Notes under the pieces: generated by a model | What the model saw: only the letters and a program-made list of their open reading frames with translations | Told to the model about the DNA's origin: nothing | Databases searched by the model: none | Assembly (NCBI RefSeq): GCF_001955695.1 | Contig: NZ_CP019236.1 | Location: 3,286,001 to 3,350,000 of the forward strand | Direction: 5' to 3' | Source: Rhodoferax koreense | Lineage (GTDB): Bacteria > Pseudomonadota > Gammaproteobacteria > Burkholderiales > Burkholderiaceae_C | Length of the DNA stretch: 64,000 bases | Shown here: piece by piece, positions 8,298 through 18,311 of the stretch | Layout: every line of letters begins with the position of its first letter | Position numbering within the stretch: the stretch's first letter is position 1 | Made by a program: the position numbers and the translations under genes

Positions 8298-8888
8298 TCA
8301 GCGCCTGTCGACCAAAGCGTGCGCGATGGTGCCCAGGTCCACGTATTCGAGTTCGCTGCCCACCGGTACACCGCGTGCGAGCCGCGTCACGCGCAGGCCA
8401 CGGGCCTTCAGCGTCTCGCCGATGACATGGGCCGTGGCCTCGCCTTCGGCGGTGAAGTTGGTGGCCAGGATCACCTCCTGCACCGCGCCGTCGCCGGCCC
8501 GGTCGAACAGTTTCTGCAGCCCGATGTCCTTGGGACCGATGCCATCGAGCGGACTCAGCCTGCCCATCAGCACGAAATAGAAACCCTTGTAGGCGCCGGT
8601 GCGCTCCAGCGCGGACTGATCGGCCGGCGTCTCCACCACGCACAGCTTGCCCGCATCGCGCGTCGCATCCAGGCAGGTGTCGCACACCGCGTTTTCGGTG
8701 AAGGTATGGCAGCGCTCGCAATGCCGCACATGGCTGGCGGCCTGCGCCAGGGCCTGCGCCAGGATCTGCGCGCCCTCGCGGTCGTGCTGCAACAGGTGAA
8801 AGGCCATGCGCGAGGCCGACTTCACCCCCACCCCGGGCAAACGCCGCAAGCCCTGGATCAGGGCGTTGAGCGAACTGGAATCAGACAT
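8298..8888 (-). CDS. recR: Recombination mediator RecR
   Basis: Clamp-like DNA-binding partner of RecO/RecF that loads RecA at gaps. It is 196 aa from the ATG at 8888. It shows the N-terminal helix-hairpin-helix ([20 protein letters not shown]), the zinc finger [16 protein letters not shown] and the Toprim segment ([32 protein letters not shown]). A GTG at 8903 would add five residues, but the family normally starts MSDSSSL. It is the third gene of the dnaX-ebfC-recR group, the classical order in proteobacteria. Confidence 0.95.
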   Translation of the reverse strand: MSDSSSLNALIQGLRRLPGVGVKSASRMAFHLLQHDREGAQILAQALAQAASHVRHCERCHTFTENAVCDTCLDATRDAGKLCVVETPADQSALERTGAYKGFYFVLMGRLSPLDGIGPKDIGLQKLFDRAGDGAVQEVILATNFTAEGEATAHVIGETLKARGLRVTRLARGVPVGSELEYVDLGTIAHALVDRR

Positions 8889-8927
8889 CGATCGGCCAAT
8901 CACCGGCGGGGCCGCCCTCGCGCCGCA

Positions 8928-9260
8928 TCAGAACGGGAATTTCATACCGCCTGGCAGTCCCGGCATGCCCGCCGTCAATTTGCCCAGCTTTTCCTGGCTG
9001 GTTTCCTCGGCCTTGCGTACGGCGGCGTTGAAGGCGGCGGCCACCAGGTCTTCGAGCATGTCCTTGTCTTCGCCGAGCAGGCTCGGGTCGATGGTGATGC
9101 GCTTGACGTCGTGCTTGCAGGTCATCAGCACCTTGACCAGGCCCGCGCCGGATTCGCCGGTGACTTCGACGAAGGCCAGTTCGTCCTGGGCCTTCTTGAG
9201 GTTGTCCTGCATCGCCTGGGCTTGTTTCATCAGGCCGGCGAGTTGTCCTTTGTTGAACAT
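8928..9260 (-). CDS. ebfC: YbaB/EbfC family nucleoid-associated protein
   Basis: Small DNA-binding nucleoid-associated protein of 110 aa. It starts [28 protein letters not shown] and contains the [32 protein letters not shown] beta-strand core, a near-full match to the family. The ATG at 9260 has AGGAAAAC just upstream, so a longer in-frame extension to 9329 is rejected. It sits between dnaX and recR, as in most proteobacteria. Confidence 0.95.
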   Translation of the reverse strand: MFNKGQLAGLMKQAQAMQDNLKKAQDELAFVEVTGESGAGLVKVLMTCKHDVKRITIDPSLLGEDKDMLEDLVAAAFNAAVRKAEETSQEKLGKLTAGMPGLPGGMKFPF

Positions 9261-9288
9261 GAGTTTTCCTAGAGAAGAGATGAAAAAG

Positions 9289-11193
9289 TTAAAGGGGCTT
9301 GATGCTGCCGGGCACGATTTTCGCGCCAAAGTCCCGCATCATCGACTGGACGAAGGGGTCCTCGAGCAGGATCTCCTCGGCCACCCGTTGTTTCTCGGCC
9401 GCTGCGGCGGCATTGCGACGCGCGGGACTGTCGCTGACCACACCCACCTCGACGCTCAGCGTGGCCGCGCCCTCCGCACCGTCCACACCAGGCATCGCAC
9501 CCAGGGCGGCGCGCAGGCGTTCGCGGCTGGCCGGCTGGTTCAGCGATTCGCGTTCCACGCGCAGCATCCAGTGTGCACCATCCCTGGCCACCAGTTGCGA
9601 CTGCAGCGCGAGCTCACGCGCCAGCGCGGTGATCGCCTCGGCGGCAACCAGCTGCTGCACCGTCGCATGCCAGAGATCGCCCTCCTCTGTCGGCACGAAG
9701 CTGCTCGCCGTGGGGCGACCCGGTGCGGGGACGGCACCGGGCTGCACGGGTCTTGGCTGCAGGCGCTCGCCGGGTTCGGCCTGGACGCGCACAGGAATGC
9801 CGACCACGTCATTGACGGCTGCCACCGGTGCAGGTGCAGGTGCAGGTGCAGGTGCAGGTGCAGGTGCAGGTGCAGGTGCATCTTCCCATGGCGGTGTGTG
9901 CGCTGGGGCCGCGGCGGGTACCGCCGGTTCAATCGAGACCGGGGCCGTGGCGGCAACGGGCGCAGGCCGCGGTGCCGGCACCGATGCCGGGGGCGGCACT
10001 GGGGGGGTGGTCGATGGATGGGCCGCAGGCGGCCGCCCTCCATCATTCAGAGTTTTTTTTTCCGCCGAGGCGCGTACCACGCTGCCCGGCTTGAAGGCCA
10101 GCAGGCGCAACAGCACCATGGTCAACGCCGCGTATTCGTCGGGCGCCAAGCCCAGTTCGGCACGGCCATGCAGGCACAGGCTGTACAGCAACTGGGTTTC
10201 GTCGGCGGGCATGGCCTGGGCCAGCCGGGCCGTGTCGCCGGCTTCGGGGTCGGCGGCATCCTGCGCGCCATCGCTCCAGCCGGGCACGGCCTGGATCACG
10301 GCCATGCGTTGCAGTACCGCGCTCATCTCCTCCAGCGTGGAGGCGGCACTCAGGCCGTTCAGGCGCAATGCTTCGGTGGTTTCGACGACGCTTCTGCCGT
10401 CGCCGTTGGCCAGCGCCTCGATGAGCCGGAACACATAGCTGCGGTCCACGCTGCCCAGCATCTGGCGCACCGTGGCCTCGGTGAGCTGGCCGCTGCCAAA
10501 GGCGATGGCCTGGTCGGTGAGCGACAGCGCGTCGCGCATGGAGCCGCGCGCGGCCCGCGCGAGCAGCCGCAAGGCCAGCGGCTCGGCCGGCACCTGCTCG
10601 GTCTGCAGCACCTGGGTGAGGTGTGAGAGCACCGTCTCGGGCGCCATCGGCCGCAGGTTGAACTGCAGGCAACGCGAGAGCACGGTCACCGGCACCTTCT
10701 GCGGATCGGTCGTGGCCAGCACGAACTTCAGGTACTCGGGCGGCTCCTCCAGCGTCTTGAGCATCGCGTTGAACGCGGTGTTGGTGAGCATGTGCACTTC
10801 GTCGATCATGAAGACCTTGAAGCGGCCCTGCACCGGCTTGTAGACGGCCTGCTCGAGCAACGCCTGCACCTCGTCCACGCCGCGGTTCGAGGCCGCGTCG
10901 AGCTCGGTGTAGTCGACGAAGCGGCCGCTGTCGATGTCCGTGCAGGCCTGACACACACCGCAGGGGCTGGCGGTGATGCCGCCCGTGCCATCCACACCCT
11001 GGCAGTTGAGCGACTTGGCCAGGATGCGCGACACCGTGGTCTTGCCCACGCCACGCGTGCCGGTGAACAGATAGGCATGGTGCAGCCGCTGCGTCGTCAG
11101 CGCATTGCCGAGCGCCTGCACCACGTGCTCCTGCCCCACCATCTCGGTGAAATTGCGGGGACGGTACTTGCGGGCGAGCACGAGATAGGACAT
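9289..11193 (-). CDS. dnaX: DNA polymerase III subunit tau (and gamma by slippage)
   Basis: Clamp-loader ATPase of 634 aa. Walker A is [11 protein letters not shown] (about residues 42-52), the zinc-binding cysteines are in CQGVDG...CGVCQAC, the DEVHML Walker B follows, and the SRC sensor is in [12 protein letters not shown]. Domain III ends near residue 375. At codons 378-381 the gene contains an uninterrupted A9 run (complement of T at 10053-10061) reading E-K-K-T. Shifts of one base in either direction reach a stop within one to three codons, so a gamma form of about 381-384 aa is predicted. After this come a Pro/Ala linker with a 54-bp hexanucleotide repeat and a C-terminal tau domain expected to bind DnaE/DnaB. 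Confidence 0.95.
   Translation of the reverse strand: MSYLVLARKYRPRNFTEMVGQEHVVQALGNALTTQRLHHAYLFTGTRGVGKTTVSRILAKSLNCQGVDGTGGITASPCGVCQACTDIDSGRFVDYTELDAASNRGVDEVQALLEQAVYKPVQGRFKVFMIDEVHMLTNTAFNAMLKTLEEPPEYLKFVLATTDPQKVPVTVLSRCLQFNLRPMAPETVLSHLTQVLQTEQVPAEPLALRLLARAARGSMRDALSLTDQAIAFGSGQLTEATVRQMLGSVDRSYVFRLIEALANGDGRSVVETTEALRLNGLSAASTLEEMSAVLQRMAVIQAVPGWSDGAQDAADPEAGDTARLAQAMPADETQLLYSLCLHGRAELGLAPDEYAALTMVLLRLLAFKPGSVVRASAEKKTLNDGGRPPAAHPSTTPPVPPPASVPAPRPAPVAATAPVSIEPAVPAAAPAHTPPWEDAPAPAPAPAPAPAPAPAPVAAVNDVVGIPVRVQAEPGERLQPRPVQPGAVPAPGRPTASSFVPTEEGDLWHATVQQLVAAEAITALARELALQSQLVARDGAHWMLRVERESLNQPASRERLRAALGAMPGVDGAEGAATLSVEVGVVSDSPARRNAAAAAEKQRVAEEILLEDPFVQSMMRDFGAKIVPGSIKPL
9827..9880. 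repeat. Hexanucleotide microsatellite, nine perfect GGTGCA units in dnaX
   Basis: Nine consecutive perfect GGTGCA units (TGCACC on the coding strand) encode an alternating Ala-Pro stretch in the tau linker of dnaX. Because the unit is six bases, copy-number change would lengthen or shorten the linker without breaking the frame. Confidence 0.95.
10043..10062 (-). other. Candidate slippage/frameshift site (A9) in dnaX
   Basis: On the coding strand the site reads G, nine A, then CTCTGAATGA. Frame 0 continues as ACT CTG AAT GAT. One added A, or -1 frameshifting, gives AAC TCT GAA TGA. One lost A, or +1, gives CTC TGA. Both lead to immediate termination. A GGCCGC/GCGGCC inverted repeat lies just downstream (about 10024-10037). 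The layout resembles the A9 transcriptional slippage site known for Thermus thermophilus dnaX and the A-rich ribosomal slip site of E. coli dnaX. Confidence 0.6.
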
Positions 11194-11287
11194 GCCCGGA
11201 TTCTAAGGTGGCGCTGCACGTCAAACGCCGTTACAGAAGAAGTGGTCCGGACAGGCCCACGGCGCGCAAGGACATGCCATCGTCGCC

Positions 11288-11293
11288 TACAAT
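11288..11293 (+). promoter_or_regulatory. -10 box TACAAT for the SRP RNA gene
   Basis: TACAAT at 11288-11293 is 7-8 nt before the predicted 5' end of the SRP RNA stem, in the right place to be its -10 element. No good -35 hexamer is visible at the normal spacing. Confidence 0.45.
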
Positions 11294-11297
11294 ATGT

Positions 11298-11397
11298 CCT
11301 GACGGGCCTTCCCGCATGGTGAAGCGGCCAACCGGGTCAGGTGGGGAACCAAGCAGCCCTAACTGTGGAGCCAGTGCCGGGGTCAAGGCTCGTCAAC
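11298..11397 (+). ncRNA. ffs: Signal recognition particle 4.5S RNA
   Basis: The apical SRP signature is present: GGGTCAGGTGGGGAACC followed by AAGCAGCCCTAACT (about 11334-11363), with the G-rich internal loop and tetraloop region that bind Ffh. The outer arms pair: GACGGGCCTT at 11301-11310 with AAGGCTCGTC at 11385-11394 (one G-U). The size of about 100 nt fits the small bacterial type. It lies divergent from dnaX, a common arrangement in Betaproteobacteria. Ends are accurate to a few bases. Confidence 0.92.
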
Positions 11398-11410
11398 CTC
11401 ATTCCATTTC

Positions 11411-11431
11411 CCTTTGTGGCCTCCACAAAGG
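11411..11431 (+). terminator. Perfect hairpin downstream of the SRP RNA gene
   Basis: Nine-base arms CCTTTGTGG (11411-11419) and CCACAAAGG (11423-11431) with a three-base loop, about 15 nt after the SRP RNA. There is no T-tract, so it may be a processing or 3'-protection structure, or a weak terminator. Confidence 0.4.
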
Positions 11432-11474
11432 CGAAGTCAGGTCCGCGCCGGATGTGACGCGCAGCAGCCTCGGC

Positions 11475-11597
11475 CTATTCGTCCCCCGCCTTGAACAAGA
11501 GCAGCAAGATGGCCAGAACGGCCACGGGAATGCCCACGTTCAATGGGAACGCGATCAAGGCCAGCGGCGCCAGAATAATCAACCAGACGGGATGCAC
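11475..11597 (-). CDS. Predicted 40-aa single-span membrane protein
   Basis: A short frame from a GTG at 11597 to TAG at 11475 would encode 40 residues. It begins MHPVWLIILAPLALIAF, continues with a second hydrophobic stretch (VGIPVAVLAILLLLF) and ends KAGDE. A GAGG Shine-Dalgarno lies 7 nt before the GTG. Composition is strongly membrane-like with a charged tail, which is unusual for a random frame here. I do not recognise a family. It lies between the SRP RNA hairpin and the kaiC upstream region, on the strand opposite both. Confidence 0.45.
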   Translation of the reverse strand: MHPVWLIILAPLALIAFPLNVGIPVAVLAILLLLFKAGDE

Positions 11598-11894
11598 AGG
11601 GGAACCTCATGCCGGGGGCCTGCCGAGTTGGTCCGGCCCTACCGGCGCGCATGGTAGACGGTGCTTCGCTCTGCCGTGACGGGCCTGTGACATCGGCATG
11701 CAATCCGCTAGAGGTTCGAGGCAGTCCATCACGGAAATGGCGATTTTTCGGCTTTTCCGGGATCCCGGTACGAGGTGCAGCGCACCCACGAATACACGGC
11801 CTTCACCTACAGCCCGGCAGAAGTTGCCTCCCTAGAATCGACTGGATCATTTTCAGCCCCCGTTCGTAGCCCCTGCTGCGGGCGGCTCTCGCCC

Positions 11895-13628
<1,734 letters not shown>

Positions 13629-13631
13629 GCC

Positions 13632-13922
13632 ATGGCCAGCAAGAAGCCCGAGTGGCAGTTGCGCCTCTACATCGCCGGCAAAACGGCGCGCTCCGCGGCC
13701 GCGCTGGAGAATCTGAAAAGGCTGTGCGAAGACCATCTGGCCGGACGCTACAGCATCGAGGTCATCGATCTGCTGGTCAATCCCCAGCTCGCGGCCGGCG
13801 ACCAGATCCTCGCGGTGCCGACCCTGGTGCGGAAGTTTCCGGAACCCATGCGCAAGATCATCGGCGACCTGTCCAACCAGGAACGGGTGCTGGTGGGCCT
13901 GGACGTGCGCCCGCTGGGCTGA
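13632..13922 (+). CDS. kaiB: KaiB family circadian clock protein, first copy
   Basis: Thioredoxin-like-fold protein of 96 aa. It has the family pattern [36 protein letters not shown], and [23 protein letters not shown] with the conserved cis-proline region. In cyanobacteria KaiB refolds to bind the KaiC CI ring and to sequester output kinases. It starts 3 nt after the kaiC stop and ends 4 nt before the next gene, so it belongs to one operon. This copy is close to canonical KaiB. Confidence 0.95.
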   Translation: MASKKPEWQLRLYIAGKTARSAAALENLKRLCEDHLAGRYSIEVIDLLVNPQLAAGDQILAVPTLVRKFPEPMRKIIGDLSNQERVLVGLDVRPLG

Positions 13923-13926
13923 CGCC

Positions 13927-14238
13927 ATGGTTCATGAAACCAGCAGCCGCAACCGCACCCAGCTCTACCGGCTGTATGTGAGCGCGGCTTCCCCCCTCTC
14001 CTCGCGCGCCATCGTCAACTCCCGTAGCTTCCTCGAGCGGCACCTGCCCGGCCTGCACCGCCTCGCAGTGCTCGACATCGCCGCCAACGTGACCCAGGCC
14101 AAGCTCGATCAGATCATCGCCTCGCCGACGCTGGTGCGCCTGTCTCCGCTGCCGCAACGACGCTTCGTGGGCGACATGTCGGACACCGAACGGTTGCGTG
14201 TCTCGCTGGGCCTGCAACCTGTGTCGGGCGAACCATGA
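13927..14238 (+). CDS. KaiB family protein, second diverged copy
   Basis: A 103-aa protein with the same fold signature: QLYRLYVSAASPLSSRAIVNSRSFLERHL, LAVLDIAANVTQAKLDQIIASPTLVRLSPLP and RRFVGDMSDTERL. It differs from the first copy at most positions outside the core, so it is an old paralogue and not a recent duplication. The glycine/lysine loop (AGKT in copy one) is replaced by SAAS. Its TGA overlaps the ATG of the kinase (ATGA), which suggests coupled synthesis of this KaiB with the kinase and a possible direct partnership. Confidence 0.92.
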   Translation: MVHETSSRNRTQLYRLYVSAASPLSSRAIVNSRSFLERHLPGLHRLAVLDIAANVTQAKLDQIIASPTLVRLSPLPQRRFVGDMSDTERLRVSLGLQPVSGEP

Positions 14239-16550
14239 ACGCGCCAGCGCCCTCGCGTGACGGCACGCTACCTGCAACGCAGGACGGCGCGCTTGCCGCG
14301 GAGAACGAAGAGCTCCGGATGCGATTGCGCGAGATGGAGGACACGCTGCAGGCAATCTACGGCGGCGATGTCGACGCCCTGGTGGTCAACAACGACATCT
14401 TCCTGCTCGAGAGCGCAGGCGCGGCCAGCAACCGCCTTCGCCAGGACGTGCTCGGGCAGATGCAGGACGCGGTTTTCGCCTTCGACACTGCCGGCCACCT
14501 CATCTTCATCAATCCCGCGGCCGAGCAAAAATACGGGCTGGCCGCGGCCGATGCGCTCGGCCGCAGCAAGGCCAGCCTTTTCACCGAAACCATCGAGGGC
14601 GACGAAGAGCCGGCGCCCCCGAAGGATGCCGAAGGCCGTCCGGCGCAGCGCACCAGCATTGCGGCACACCACCGGCTCATCAGCGGCGAATCGCTCTTCG
14701 TGGAGATCAGCCTGTCGACGCTGGTGGACGCGCAGGGCGAACGCTTCGGCTCGCTGGCGGTGGTGCGCGACGTGAGCCAGCGCCGTCGCGCCATGGCCCG
14801 GCGCGATGCGCTGGCCCGGCTCAGCGAATCGCTGCGCGACCTCGACGATGTCGCCGAAGTCGGCTTCAAGGCCGCGGCGATTCTCGGCCAGACACTGGGC
14901 GCGAGCCGCGTCGGCTTCGGCCTGGTCGATCTGTCCACCGAAACCCTGTGGGTCGAGCGCGACTGGACCGCGCCGGGTGTGCCCTCCGTCGCCGGCATGC
15001 TGCGCCTGCGCGACTACGGCTCGTTCATCGACGACCTCAAGCGCAACGAGATCGTCCGCATTCCCGACGTCCATACCGATGCGCGCACCCTGCCGGCACG
15101 CGCCGCCATGCAAGCCAGGGCCGTGCGTTCGCTCGTCAACGTGCCGGTATTCGAACATGGCGTGCTCGTCGCCTTCCTGTTCGTCAACGACACCGAGGTC
15201 CGCGCCTGGCCCGACGACGATCTGCAGTTCATCCAGGAAGTGGCCGAACGCACGCGCACCGCCGCGGAACGCGTGCGTACCGCCGCGGCGTTGCGCGACA
15301 GCGAAGCCCGGCTGCGCGACGCCAACGAAGGCCTGGAAGCGGCCGTATCGGCGCGCACGCGCGAGTTGCTCGATGCCCAGGAGGCGCTGCGCCAGGCGCA
15401 GAAGATGGAGGCCGTCGGCCAGCTCACCGGCGGCATCGCGCACGACTTCAACAACCTGCTCGGCGGCATGAGCGCCAGCCTGCAGGTGCTGCAGAAGCGG
15501 CTCCAGCAGGGCCGGCTGGACGAAACCGAGCGTTACGTGCGCATGAGCACCGACGCCATCAAGCGCGCAGCGGCGCTGACCCAGCGGCTGCTCGCCTTCG
15601 CGCGGCGGCAGACGCTCGATCCGAAGCCGATCGACGTGAACCGGCTGGTGGCCGGCATGGAGGAGCTGATCCGCCGCTCCACCGGGCCCGACGTGGTGCT
15701 CGAGGTGGTGGGCGCCGGCGGGCTCTGGGCGACGCGGATCGACCCCTCGCAGCTCGAGAATTCGCTGCTGAACCTGTGCATCAACGCGCGCGACGCGATG
15801 GCGCCGCACGGCGGGCGGCTGACGATCGAGACCGCCAACAAGTGGTTCGACGACCGCACCGCGGCCGGGCGCGACCTCGCCCCGGGCCAGTACGTGTCAC
15901 TGAGCGTCACCGACACCGGCTCCGGCATGCCGCCGGAAGTGATCCAGCGCATCTTCGATCCATTCTTCACCACCAAGCCGATGGGCCAGGGCACGGGCCT
16001 GGGCCTGTCCATGGTCTATGGCTTCGTGCGCCAGTCCGGTGGCCAGGTGCGCGTGTATTCGGAGCTCGGCAAGGGCACGACGATGTGCCTCTACCTGCCG
16101 CGCCACGTCGGCGCCAGCGACGAGGTCGAGCCGGCGCCCGATGCCGGGGTGATTCATAGCGGCGCGGGCAGACGCGTGCTGGTGATCGAGGACGAAGCGA
16201 CGATCCGCACGCTGATGGCCGAGGTGCTCGGAGAAGCGGGCTACGAGGTGCTCACCGCGGATGACGGCCCATCGGGTTTGCGCATCCTGCAGGCACCCGG
16301 CCGCATCGACATGCTGATCACCGATGTGGGACTGCCCGGCGGGCTCAACGGCCGCCAGGTGGCCGATGCGGCCCGCGTCACGCGCGCCGGGCTCAAGGTG
16401 CTGTTCATCACCGGCTACGCCGAGAATGCGGCCGTGGGCAATGGCCTGCTGGACCACGGCATGCAGGTGCTGACCAAGCCCTTCGACATCTTCACGCTGG
16501 CCGCCAAGGTCCGGGAAATGAGCGAGGCGGCCGATCCGCCTTCCGCTTGA
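14235..16550 (+). CDS. Hybrid histidine kinase (PAS-GAF-HisKA-HATPase-REC)
   Basis: A cytoplasmic-looking sensor kinase of 771 aa with no transmembrane segment. Order: an N-terminal coiled coil (about 20-50), a PAS domain (about 75-190, QDAVFAFDTAGHLIFINPAAE), a GAF domain (about 205-345), a second coiled coil, HisKA with H403 in GGIAHDFNN, HATPase_c with the N-box at about 513-520 (CINARDAM) and G-boxes (DTGSGMPP, GQGTGLGLSMVYG), and a receiver domain with VIEDEA and phospho-acceptor D697 in ITDVGLPGG plus K in LTKPF. It overlaps kaiB-2 by 4 nt. The context makes it the likely input or output kinase of the Kai module. It lacks the KaiB-like domain of SasA. Confidence 0.93.
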   Translation: MNAPAPSRDGTLPATQDGALAAENEELRMRLREMEDTLQAIYGGDVDALVVNNDIFLLESAGAASNRLRQDVLGQMQDAVFAFDTAGHLIFINPAAEQKYGLAAADALGRSKASLFTETIEGDEEPAPPKDAEGRPAQRTSIAAHHRLISGESLFVEISLSTLVDAQGERFGSLAVVRDVSQRRRAMARRDALARLSESLRDLDDVAEVGFKAAAILGQTLGASRVGFGLVDLSTETLWVERDWTAPGVPSVAGMLRLRDYGSFIDDLKRNEIVRIPDVHTDARTLPARAAMQARAVRSLVNVPVFEHGVLVAFLFVNDTEVRAWPDDDLQFIQEVAERTRTAAERVRTAAALRDSEARLRDANEGLEAAVSARTRELLDAQEALRQAQKMEAVGQLTGGIAHDFNNLLGGMSASLQVLQKRLQQGRLDETERYVRMSTDAIKRAAALTQRLLAFARRQTLDPKPIDVNRLVAGMEELIRRSTGPDVVLEVVGAGGLWATRIDPSQLENSLLNLCINARDAMAPHGGRLTIETANKWFDDRTAAGRDLAPGQYVSLSVTDTGSGMPPEVIQRIFDPFFTTKPMGQGTGLGLSMVYGFVRQSGGQVRVYSELGKGTTMCLYLPRHVGASDEVEPAPDAGVIHSGAGRRVLVIEDEATIRTLMAEVLGEAGYEVLTADDGPSGLRILQAPGRIDMLITDVGLPGGLNGRQVADAARVTRAGLKVLFITGYAENAAVGNGLLDHGMQVLTKPFDIFTLAAKVREMSEAADPPSA

Positions 16551-16740
16551 GGCTTCCGAGAACCGCACACTCGGCGCGGCTCACCTCGTTTCGTAGCCGC
16601 AACCCTGTCAAGTCCTGCAAATCGTTGTACAGAAGTAACTCTCTCGCACGTTTGTTACGTAAGATGATTTCGCGCCAGCCCTCGCGTGCGAGGCGACTGG
16701 CGAACGCGATGCATCCACTTCTACCAAACAGGGAAATTCC

Positions 16741-17739
16741 ATGGCTATTCCAATCCGGTCTGTGTTGCGCGGGCTCTGCCTGCCAGTGGTTCTGCTCGGC
16801 TTGCCGGCCGCATGGGCGGGCCTGCTGCCGAACTATTCCGCCATGTATGCCTTCGGCGACAGCCTGTCCGACACGGGCAACGACTTCATCGCCACCACGC
16901 CGACCACGGTACCGGCCATTCCACCGTCCGTTACACCGTATGCCACCTACTGGAAAGGCCGCTTCACGAACGGTCCGGTGGCCGTCGAATACCTGTGGCG
17001 GCTGCTGGCCCGAAAGAACAATGCCGAATTGCTCCCGTTTCTGGCCGACCAGAACCTGAGCAACAAGACCAGCGTGAGTTTTGCCTTCGGCGGCTCCTCG
17101 TCGGGCGTCTCCACCCAGACGCCCATGGGCTTCACCGTGCCCGGTCTGCTGGGGCAGGTCAACCTCTACAGCCAGGCCATGGCGGGCAAAAAGCCTCATC
17201 CCAATACCCTCTTCACGGTGTGGAGCGGCTCCAACGACTACCTGCAGAACATCACCTACAGCCCGGACGTGGTGGTGGGCAACGTGACCACGGCCATCCG
17301 TGCGCTCTACGCGCAAGGCGCACGCGACTTCCTGGTGCCCAACCTGCCCGACATGGGCATCACGCCTTTTGCCGTGGCGCAGGGCAAAGGCGCCCTGTTC
17401 ACCAAGCTGACCAAGCAGCACAACGCGCTGCTCGAGGTCTCGCTGCGCGGACTGTCCTACCAGTTGCCCAAGGCCAACATCACCCGCGTGGACGTCTACG
17501 CACTGGGTGAGGCGCTGCTGGCCAGCGGCCTCGTGTCGGCCGACGTGCCCGCAGTGGAATACCTGTCACCCGGCACCGGCGCCGTCGACTGCCTGTTCCG
17601 CAACCCCGCGACCTGCGTGGACGTGACCCAGAACGGCTACCTGCCGCCCTTCCTGTTCTGGGACGCGATGCATCCGACGACGCAGGTGCACGGCGCCATC
17701 GGCACGGCGATGTTCCTGTCGCTGATGAAGCGGCGCTGA
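16741..17739 (+). CDS. Secreted SGNH/GDSL-family hydrolase (esterase/lipase)
   Basis: A 332-aa protein with a Sec signal peptide (cleavage near AWA at about residue 26) and the GDSL block I YAFGDSLSDTGND with nucleophile S41. Block III GSNDY and the block V pair DAMHPTTQVH (Asp and His of the triad, about 313-316) are present. Such enzymes hydrolyse lipids or other esters outside the cytoplasm. There is no autotransporter barrel, so it is a soluble secreted form. CAGGGAAA precedes the ATG by 5 nt. The 190-bp gap after the kinase holds a TTACGTAA palindrome (16655-16662) but no clear terminator. Confidence 0.92.
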   Translation: MAIPIRSVLRGLCLPVVLLGLPAAWAGLLPNYSAMYAFGDSLSDTGNDFIATTPTTVPAIPPSVTPYATYWKGRFTNGPVAVEYLWRLLARKNNAELLPFLADQNLSNKTSVSFAFGGSSSGVSTQTPMGFTVPGLLGQVNLYSQAMAGKKPHPNTLFTVWSGSNDYLQNITYSPDVVVGNVTTAIRALYAQGARDFLVPNLPDMGITPFAVAQGKGALFTKLTKQHNALLEVSLRGLSYQLPKANITRVDVYALGEALLASGLVSADVPAVEYLSPGTGAVDCLFRNPATCVDVTQNGYLPPFLFWDAMHPTTQVHGAIGTAMFLSLMKRR

Positions 17740-17748
17740 GGAAAACCC

Positions 17749-17769
17749 CAGGGCCTGACCGAGGCCCTG
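17749..17769. terminator. Bidirectional terminator hairpin between convergent genes
   Basis: Arms CAGGGCCT (17749-17756) and AGGCCCTG (17762-17769) form a perfect 8-bp stem with a 5-nt loop between the GDSL gene (ends 17739) and the opposite-strand small secreted protein gene (ends 17770). A short T4 tract follows on the minus strand (GGGGTTTTC). Confidence 0.6.
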
Positions 17770-18213
17770 TTACCGATTCTGTACCTTGCCCACATCGCAG
17801 GCCGCCTGGACGATGCGCTCCACCGGATTCGGACGCATGTCCTGGAACAACATCCTCGGCATTGCGGCGTTGGCAAAGTCGAGCACCCGGCCCGCGCCGC
17901 GCCACAGCGCATCGTCGAACAGTTCCAGCCGGCGGAAGTTCGCTTCGCGGGTCGTGCAGTCGATCTGCACGCTCGACTCGTAGGAGCGAAATGGCAGGCC
18001 GTCGAACCCCTTGCGCACCGCCGCGCGGTTGGTGCGAATCTTCATGACGCGCATGTCGCCGAACACCACCACCGTGTCGGGCGCGACCTGCACTGTTTCG
18101 ACCGCCGGATCCAGCGGATCACCGGTGATGGAAAACCAGGAATCCGCGAAAGCCGTGCCTTGGCCCGCAAGCAGGACGCCCACTGCGAACCGGATGTGAC
18201 GCGGGTTGAACAT
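17770..18213 (-). CDS. Small secreted protein, surface-adhesin E-like
   Basis: A 147-aa protein with an N-terminal signal peptide (cleavage near AFA, about residue 23) and a mature part with WFSITGD, VVVFGDMRVMKIRTN and YESSVQIDCTTREANFRRLELFDD. This pattern resembles the short secreted surface-adhesin protein E-like proteins common in Burkholderiales. Two cysteines could form a disulfide. Function is not established. It shares strand with the patatin gene upstream (98-nt gap) and converges on the GDSL gene. Confidence 0.7.
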   Translation of the reverse strand: MFNPRHIRFAVGVLLAGQGTAFADSWFSITGDPLDPAVETVQVAPDTVVVFGDMRVMKIRTNRAAVRKGFDGLPFRSYESSVQIDCTTREANFRRLELFDDALWRGAGRVLDFANAAMPRMLFQDMRPNPVERIVQAACDVGKVQNR

Positions 18214-18311
18214 GGTCGGTGCGGCCCCCTCATGAAGATGATGCTCAGGCCCCTAGTGTAGGGCCGGCCGGCTCCGGTTTGGTTGCATCCGGTTCAACAT
18301 TCCAGGACAAG

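Noticed and set aside
10043..11224. 393-aa alternative frame along dnaX
   Set aside because: Not a gene of its own; only its last residues (KKNSE) matter, as the predicted end of a slipped DnaX product.
11700..11725. TTCGA-containing stretch resembling a tRNA T-loop
   Set aside because: No acceptor, D or anticodon stem could be paired around it.
11805..11840. Possible sigma-54 promoter (GGC...TTGC) upstream of kaiC
   Set aside because: The GG to GC spacing is 8, not the required 10 bases.
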